Positions 4,999 through 8,473 of a stretch of 8,473 nt of DNA are shown here, one piece after another; position 1 is the first letter of the stretch; each line of letters begins with the position of its first letter. The DNA comes from Holophagales bacterium (GTDB lineage: Bacteria > Acidobacteriota > Holophagae > Holophagales > Holophagaceae). Below the pieces are notes generated by a model. That model searched no databases. It saw nothing but the letters and a program-made list of their open reading frames with translations, and was not told the DNA's origin. The translations under genes and the position numbers were made by a program. The DNA is taken from NCBI GenBank assembly GCA_031283145.1, contig JAITCJ010000109.1, positions 1 to 8,473 of the forward strand, given 5' to 3'.

Positions 4999-5729
4999 AC
5001 CAGCACCCATCCCACACCCATAACTTCAAACTCTACGGTGCCCCACGCGTTGTTTGCGACAGGATACACATTGACCCAAGCGCCAAACTGCTCATCATGA
5101 TGTGCGGCATAGTAAAGCTGGCCGATGTTATTCGTACGCAATACAGCACTCATGGCCGCGCATTTGAAAAAAGTAATTGGCCAACCCTGGCTGAGGTAAT
5201 CTCCCTGTCCGTTACTACCATACGGAATATAACCACCTACATACATCCACTGTATAAGCAGACCGTTTGCTAATAGCATGTATCCCCAGGTTTCACCATT
5301 ATATCCTATCGTCATTGCGGAATCGCCGTTCTTTCCTGGCGGCCCCTGTAGTCCAGTGGCTCCAGTCTCACCTTTCTGTCCTGGGTCGCCCTTCTGTCCT
5401 GTCGCTCCGGTAGCTCCCGTGGCTCCCGTGGCTCCTGTCGGTCCTTGTGGTCCAGTATCGCCTTTCGGCCCTTGAACGCCGCCTGGCAGTCCAAAATGCA
5501 ACAGCAAATTCTGCGCTGTTCCAAGGTTCTGGACGTATGGCGGACTTCCAACGGCAAGCGCGTCAACGCTGGCGTCAAGGGCAATAGTGGCGGGGCCTTG
5601 CGCTCCTGTCGCTCCGGTGTCGCCCTTATCCCCTTTATTTCCCTGATCGCCTTTATCACCCTTTGGGCCCGTGGGGCCTTTCGGCCCCGCCATCGGCTTG
5701 CCGGGCAGTCCAAAAGTACCTGCGCTCAT
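4995..5729 (-). CDS. collagen-like tail fibre with receptor-type C-terminal domain
   Basis: 244 residues. Two Gly-X-Y stretches (about 15-46 and 87-135, rich in GPKGD and GATGA) should form collagen-like triple-helical shafts. They flank a globular insert (48-86) with the SPPYVQNLGTAQNLLLHFG pattern common between collagen blocks in phage fibres. The C-terminal domain (about 138-244) contains the NGLLIQW motif and GWPITFFKCAAMSAVLRTNN, typical of the gp53-like fibre C-terminal domain, which makes a trimeric receptor-binding head. The protein is most likely the distal adsorption fibre. It starts with an ATGA overlap with the preceding gene and is followed by its probable assembly factor. The DNA of the second shaft contains short tandem repeats (9-bp units near 5413-5430), a natural hotspot for length change. 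Confidence 0.88.
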   Translation of the reverse strand: MSAGTFGLPGKPMAGPKGPTGPKGDKGDQGNKGDKGDTGATGAQGPATIALDASVDALAVGSPPYVQNLGTAQNLLLHFGLPGGVQGPKGDTGPQGPTGATGATGATGATGQKGDPGQKGETGATGLQGPPGKNGDSAMTIGYNGETWGYMLLANGLLIQWMYVGGYIPYGSNGQGDYLSQGWPITFFKCAAMSAVLRTNNIGQLYYAAHHDEQFGAWVNVYPVANNAWGTVEFEVMGVGWVLV

Positions 5730-6112
5730 AAATTGCCCCCGCTTATCACCGAAGCGTGATATGTCCCGGCCGTGGCGGGCGCGAATTGCATGGAATAGCC
5801 GTTTTCAAGTATTAATGGCGGGTCGGGTATCCATAGGTTGTTCCACGCCGCCGCCGTATTACTCGGTGTTACGGCTGTTACGGTAATTTCTTTGATCAGC
5901 CGCTTGTCCGCGCCCTTTATCAGAAAGACCCTCAGAGTATTGGCCGTTGTGGCCGCCGTTGCGTGAAACTGTATGGCGTCAATCCTCATTCCTGACGCCG
6001 CGCCGCATGTGACTATTGTCGCAAGCGTCCCGCTTCCGTCCCTGTTGGTGTTTGCCGTTGTGGCTATGCCGCCTGAATTGACAGCGGTTTGAATAAATTT
6101 GGGGTCTCCCAT
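5726..6112 (-). CDS. small phage structural protein of unknown family (fibre region)
   Basis: 128 residues, rich in Ala, Thr and Gly, without membrane segment or signal. Alternating hydrophobic strands (TLATIVTC, RIDAIQFHATA, TLRVFLI, LIKEITVTAV, YSMQFAPA, YHASVISGG) suggest an all-beta sandwich. Small proteins of this type are often found next to fibre genes and may be a fibre head, sleeve or capping protein. Start is certain: AGGAGG lies just upstream, overlapping the TAG stop of the previous gene eight bases away. It ends in an ATGA overlap with the collagen-like fibre gene. I do not recognise a named family. Confidence 0.7.
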   Translation of the reverse strand: MGDPKFIQTAVNSGGIATTANTNRDGSGTLATIVTCGAASGMRIDAIQFHATAATTANTLRVFLIKGADKRLIKEITVTAVTPSNTAAAWNNLWIPDPPLILENGYSMQFAPATAGTYHASVISGGNL

Positions 6113-6120
6113 AGTGCCTC

Positions 6121-6714
6121 CTATGCACAGACGAATGACGCGGCGAAGTTGCTGATAGTGCCTGAATTTGTGTTTGTGACGCTATCAACATAGCCTTTTG
6201 TCGCTATATCAGCCGCCGCGCTTGGTGTGGCAACTTGCGCCCTGCCGTTGGCGTCACGGATAACAAGGCGGCTTGCTGTGGCCAGAGAAGTAGCGCCGTG
6301 GGCGTTGTCCGCGTCAATGTGGGAATCAACATACGCCTTTGTCACGTCCGCGCCGCTTATACCGCCGATGGCGTCATCAACGTATTTTTTGTTGCAAATA
6401 TCATCATTGGCGGCGGGTGTGATTATTTGCGCCCGTCCGGCGGCGTCCCGCAGAACAATATTTTCAGGAAGCGGGTCGCTTGAGCATTCCGGCGCGGGTC
6501 GGTTTTCGAGTTCAAAGACGTGCTCTTGTGTAACCACGAGGCCCTCTTTCAACCCGTCCACTTCCCTTTTCAGATGCGCGGTTCTGTCGGCAAGGGCTTG
6601 GTGCGGGATGTTGACGGGGCCGCCCATACCGCCCAGAACCGGGTCATCCACTTGGATAAGCGGTATTTTGTCCTGCCAGAGCGCGTTTGGATCGTTATTT
6701 AACCAGTTTGGCAT
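6121..6714 (-). CDS. tail fibre protein with duplicated shaft motif
   Basis: 197 residues. The start used here (MPNWLNNDPNALW) has AAGGA about 9 bases upstream; an upstream TTG in frame (6759) is less likely. An N-terminal segment (about 1-45), probably for baseplate attachment, is followed by a coiled-coil-like helix (46-72, ADRTAHLKREVDGLKEG) and a motif that appears twice: IVLRDAAGRAQIITPAA...KYVDDAI (86-116) and LVIRDANGRAQVATPSA...GYVDSV (150-179). Such repeats of a beta strand plus ..YVD helix are typical of trimeric fibre shafts. The short C-terminus (SGTISNFAASFVCA) ends without a large head domain, so this may be the proximal fibre, with the collagen-like protein downstream as the distal part. 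That division is inference. Confidence 0.78.
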   Translation of the reverse strand: MPNWLNNDPNALWQDKIPLIQVDDPVLGGMGGPVNIPHQALADRTAHLKREVDGLKEGLVVTQEHVFELENRPAPECSSDPLPENIVLRDAAGRAQIITPAANDDICNKKYVDDAIGGISGADVTKAYVDSHIDADNAHGATSLATASRLVIRDANGRAQVATPSAAADIATKGYVDSVTNTNSGTISNFAASFVCA

Positions 6715-6725
6715 GTTTTTCGTCC

Positions 6726-6779
6726 TTATAAATGGCCTGTTTGTGAATGGCTGCGGCAAATGAGTAGTATTTGTGTCAT
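6726..6779 (-). CDS. tiny leader ORF upstream of the first fibre gene
   Basis: 17 codons beginning ATGACA and ending TAA, reading MTQILLICRSHSQTGHL. GGGAG lies about 7 bases before the ATG, a better site than many real starts here. The stop codon overlaps the fibre gene's Shine-Dalgarno (TATAAGGA), 12 bases before the fibre ATG, so translating it would deliver ribosomes to the fibre start. It is the second of two ATGACA mini-ORFs placed behind the same hairpin leader. The peptide itself may be unimportant; whether it is translated is unknown. Confidence 0.35.
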   Translation of the reverse strand: MTQILLICRSHSQTGHL

Positions 6780-6907
6780 GTTTTTTCTCCCGTGTCCGCT
6801 CCTCTTGCGGAGCGGTGATGGACGCGCTTCGCGCTGTAAATTAACACCGGCGGCGGGGCGGCGCGGGGCGCCGTCCCGCTGCCTTTCTTTAACCGCCTCT
6901 GGCGGCC
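6754..6907 (-). other. structured leader element, copy 2 (between tail protein I and fibre gene)
   Basis: In minus-strand order: hairpin CCGCC-AGA-GGCGG (6905-6893), which lies in the last codons of tail protein I; AAAGAAAG; a very GC-rich run; hairpin GCGC-GAA-GCGC (6834-6824); hairpin CCGCTCC-GCAAGA-GGAGCGG (6815-6796); then ACACGGGAGA, an A-rich spacer, ATGACA, and the 11-mer CTCATTTGCCG (6764-6754). The same series of parts occurs at 7871-7975. The last hairpin differs from its partner at one stem pair with the complementary base also changed, which argues that the RNA fold matters. It could be a translational enhancer, a processing site, or a dispersed repeat family. Confidence 0.65.
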
Positions 6908-7806
6908 AGATGCCAAGTGCCCTCTAAAATCACATTTGGCGCGGCTTTTACTATCGGCAAATCGCGCTTTATGTGCAGGTCGTTGTTGCTTCTGTCGGCC
7001 AAAATCACACCCACAACGTCCGTTAAATTCAAATCATCGGCTGATACGCGCCAACGCACGGCACAGGCGTTGTTTTCAAAGTACTCAAGCCAAATGTTTG
7101 GCGAAGCCTGCCGATTGCCCTTTGAATCCAATAAAAACACGTTATAAACACTCGCTATTTCAAGCGGCGGGTCAATAACAACGCTGTGGATTAAGTGGCG
7201 TGCGTAAAATCCAACCAATACCGAGCGCAGTGGCGCCCAATCTCTGGCAAGTGATGTGGCCTGTTCCCTGTCAAAATCATCAAATACGCGGCTGTTTTCA
7301 TCCAAATACAGGCGTATCCGATAACCGCGCCAATTCTCGAAGTCCAGGCGGTATTCGCCGCTGAAAATACGCGCGCCATCGTGTATGAATTTGCCATTAT
7401 ATTTAACGAATACGCGATTAAAATCGGCTTCAAAATTATATGCTCCGTTATGGATAGCCGCGCCATCGTATTTGAGGGCTGTTATTCGGTCAATTACTTC
7501 GGCCTCACTGAAACCAAGCAGGCGCATGACTTCCTCAACACTCCATGGGGTTCCGCGCTTGCGCTGTAAGCAAAGGGCGTTTCTGACAAGGCGTTCTTTC
7601 CGCTCCCGTGTCCTCATGGCCTGATAGAGCGGCCCCGCAACGTCAAACTGCCTGGCGAGTTCCCACAGAACTTCATCTGGCGCGTGTTCTATGGCAAGCG
7701 GACAGGCAAGCCAGGTGTCAATGTCCAGAGAGGCGTCCAGAGCGGCGGCAAAGGCGTGGCCGCGGGCGTCACGGAGGACGGGGGGGAGGAGGGCGGCTGT
7801 GGTCAT
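6889..7806 (-). CDS. P2-type tail protein I (baseplate/tail formation)
   Basis: 305 residues. The N-terminal part follows the Tail_P2_I family (PF09684): ALLPPVLRD at the start, an ALDASLDIDTWLACPLAI helix/linker, DEVLWELARQFDV, a basic helix RTRERKERLVRNAL, and QRKRGTPWSVEEVMRLLGF (81-99), the family's conserved KGTP..VE..L.L.G motif. P2 gpI is about 176 residues; here an extra region (about 110-155) has paired YDG..IHNG and YNG..IHDG motifs, and a C-terminal domain of roughly 90 residues follows, probably beta-rich. It acts with baseplate protein J, encoded just upstream, in baseplate wedge assembly and fibre attachment. The ATG has no Shine-Dalgarno; instead it overlaps the stop of a 30-codon mini-ORF as ATGA, so translation may depend on coupling. 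The last codons overlap the second leader element. Confidence 0.87.
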   Translation of the reverse strand: MTTAALLPPVLRDARGHAFAAALDASLDIDTWLACPLAIEHAPDEVLWELARQFDVAGPLYQAMRTRERKERLVRNALCLQRKRGTPWSVEEVMRLLGFSEAEVIDRITALKYDGAAIHNGAYNFEADFNRVFVKYNGKFIHDGARIFSGEYRLDFENWRGYRIRLYLDENSRVFDDFDREQATSLARDWAPLRSVLVGFYARHLIHSVVIDPPLEIASVYNVFLLDSKGNRQASPNIWLEYFENNACAVRWRVSADDLNLTDVVGVILADRSNNDLHIKRDLPIVKAAPNVILEGTWHLAARGG

Positions 7807-7877
7807 GGGCGGCTGTCTGTGTGCTTGATTTCGGCAGTGGTCATGTTGCGGCTGTCCTTGTGCTTGATTTCGGCAAA
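7802..7877 (-). repeat. imperfect 38/39-bp tandem repeat before tail protein I
   Basis: Two adjacent units on the minus strand share GCCGAAATCAAGCACA, then a short variable pair, GACAGCCGC and CATGACC. The upstream unit is 39 bases and the downstream unit 38, with differences in CACAAGGAC/CACACAGAC and CGCAACATG/CGCCCATG. Each unit ends in ATGACC, and the second of these is the tail protein I start. Tandem units of this size can change copy number by slippage or recombination. Confidence 0.8.
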
Positions 7878-7895
7878 TGAGGAATGGGATGTCAT
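7803..7895 (-). CDS. mini-ORF with internal repeat, coupled to tail protein I
   Basis: 30 codons from ATGACA at 7895, with GGGAGAG about 6-8 bases upstream, to a TGA that overlaps the start of tail protein I (ATGA). The peptide contains a duplicated segment, AEIKHKDSRNMTT then AEIKHTDSRP. Tail protein I itself begins MTTA, a further echo of the repeat unit. The second repeat unit is one base shorter than the first; with 39 bases it would read straight into tail protein I. So this is either a leader peptide for coupling or an N-terminal extension put out of frame by a one-base deletion. Confidence 0.45.
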   Translation of the reverse strand: MTSHSSFAEIKHKDSRNMTTAEIKHTDSRP

Positions 7896-7975
7896 TCTGT
7901 CTCTCCCGTGTCCGCGCCTATCGCGGCGCGGCGCTTGCGCCGCCCGCGTCTTTCTTGCAACCGCTTCGCGGCCTG
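7871..7975 (-). other. structured leader element, copy 1 (between baseplate J and tail protein I)
   Basis: In minus-strand order: hairpin CCGC-GAA-GCGG (7971-7961), TTGCAAGAAAG, hairpin GCGGCGC-AA-GCGCCGC (7943-7928), hairpin CCGCGCC-GCGATA-GGCGCGG (7931-7912), then ACACGGGAGA, a purine-rich spacer, ATGACA, and the 11-mer CTCATTTGCCG (7881-7871). The second and third hairpins overlap by four bases and so could be alternative folds. The ACACGGGAGA provides the only good Shine-Dalgarno in the gap. The arrangement mirrors 6754-6907. This gap (7807-7985) has no other gene than the mini-ORF. Confidence 0.65.
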
Positions 7976-7985
7976 TTTTTTTAGG

Positions 7986-8473
7986 CTATCCACACGTCAC
8001 TCCCGCGAGGCGTATGTCAATTTCAGAGCATTCAGCCCACTTTGCTTCATCAACCTCAACTATGCCGGCGGGTTCAATGAGGTTTACTTGATACAAACCA
8101 TCTGTTTTTAATGCCAATAATACTTGCGTTGGTGTTACATCCGCGCCCAGTTTAACTCTGTGCGCCAGTCTGTATTCATGCGCGAGAATGCGGACTTTAT
8201 CAAGGACGATTTCAGGATCATACGTGTCATATACGGTTATATCAGCCCGTATCCTGTATGCGCAGGCTTCCGCAGGGAATGCCCTCACATAGTCATTTAT
8301 GAGACGCACTGTGTTCTGATTGCATAAATCTTCTACGATCTTGCATAGGTCAGAAGACGCCGCGCCGTCTTTGGAAAGCACATATATATGTATATCGCCG
8401 CTGCTTCTTTCACTCACGGCCAGGGCGTCCGCCACAAGGCTTGAAGCGGACAGCGCCCAATACCTGTAGGCTT
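7986..8473 (-). CDS. P2-type baseplate assembly protein J (C-terminal part, runs off the window)
   Basis: The frame is open to the window edge, giving about 161 residues of the C-terminus; the real start lies beyond 8473. The first visible residues, YRYWALSASSLVADALAV, match the conserved YR.WAL.A...V.DA segment of phage baseplate J proteins (P2 gpJ / Baseplate_J family). The rest shows the expected order: a beta strand GDIHIYVLSKDG, LCNQNTVRLINDYV, then AEACAYRIRADITVYDTYDPE and a C-terminal stretch ending DIRLAGVTCG. In P2-like phages J forms the baseplate wedge and lies directly before gene I, as here. A GTG at 8435 is internal, not the start. Confidence 0.88.
   Translation of the reverse strand, partial: AYRYWALSASSLVADALAVSERSSGDIHIYVLSKDGAASSDLCKIVEDLCNQNTVRLINDYVRAFPAEACAYRIRADITVYDTYDPEIVLDKVRILAHEYRLAHRVKLGADVTPTQVLLALKTDGLYQVNLIEPAGIVEVDEAKWAECSEIDIRLAGVTCG

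Noticed and set aside
5278..5475. Plus-strand proline-rich frame (SPFCPGSPFCPVAPVAPV) opposite the collagen gene
   Set aside because: It is the mirror of the Gly-X-Y coding sequence; the minus-strand frame has motifs, overlaps and neighbours that fit a fibre.
6715..6759. TTG start adding 15 residues to the first fibre protein
   Set aside because: The ATG at 6714 has AAGGA at good spacing, and the extra residues would lie inside the shared leader element.
6796..6907. Reading the hairpin cluster as a rho-independent terminator after tail protein I
   Set aside because: The stems are followed by ACACGGGAGA and an ATG rather than a U-tract, and the fibre genes downstream need the same transcript.

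Overview
This window is the 3' (late) end of a prophage or contractile-tailed phage-like element in a Gram-negative host, read almost entirely on the minus strand. The call rests on a P2-type baseplate J / tail protein I pair followed by fibre genes, and on a lysis block with a muramidase, a holin-like membrane protein and a two-component spanin (inner-membrane Rz type plus proline-rich lipoprotein Rz1 type). Spanins imply an outer membrane. I cannot name the host genus from these bases.

Layout in transcription order, from high to low coordinates. (1) Tail block, 8473 to about 4522: the end of baseplate gene J (cut by the window edge), tail protein I, a coiled-coil fibre protein with a duplicated motif, a small Ala/Thr-rich protein, a collagen-like fibre with a receptor-type C-terminal domain, and a fibre-assembly-like protein. 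(2) Lysis/accessory block, 4522 to 1091: a permuted-papain (NlpC/P60-like) enzyme, a GH108 muramidase, a solitary DPPY DNA methyltransferase, a holin candidate, two small coiled-coil proteins, Rz-like and Rz1-like spanins, and a third membrane-anchored coiled-coil protein. From the collagen-like fibre gene to 1091 every gene overlaps the next by 1-20 bases, often as ATGA or TAATG, so it reads as one tightly coupled operon. (3) A 440-base gap (647-1090) holding two copies of a 74-bp direct repeat and an inverted repeat. (4) A membrane-anchored OB-fold (tRNA_anti-like) protein with its own promoter-like sequence, typical of a late accessory ('moron') gene, facing the last codons of a convergent plus-strand gene at 1-70.

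The most unusual structure is in the only two long gaps of the tail block (upstream of tail protein I and upstream of the first fibre gene). Both carry the same modular leader: a GC-rich hairpin with a 7-bp stem and 6-nt loop, directly followed by ACACGGGAGA and an ATGACA start of a tiny ORF, then a shared 11-mer. The two hairpins differ at one stem position with a compensating change on the other arm. In the first copy the tiny ORF carries a 38/39-base tandem repeat and ends in an ATGA overlap with tail protein I, which lacks its own Shine-Dalgarno. This suggests a structured translational leader or dispersed repeat coupled to tail-gene expression.
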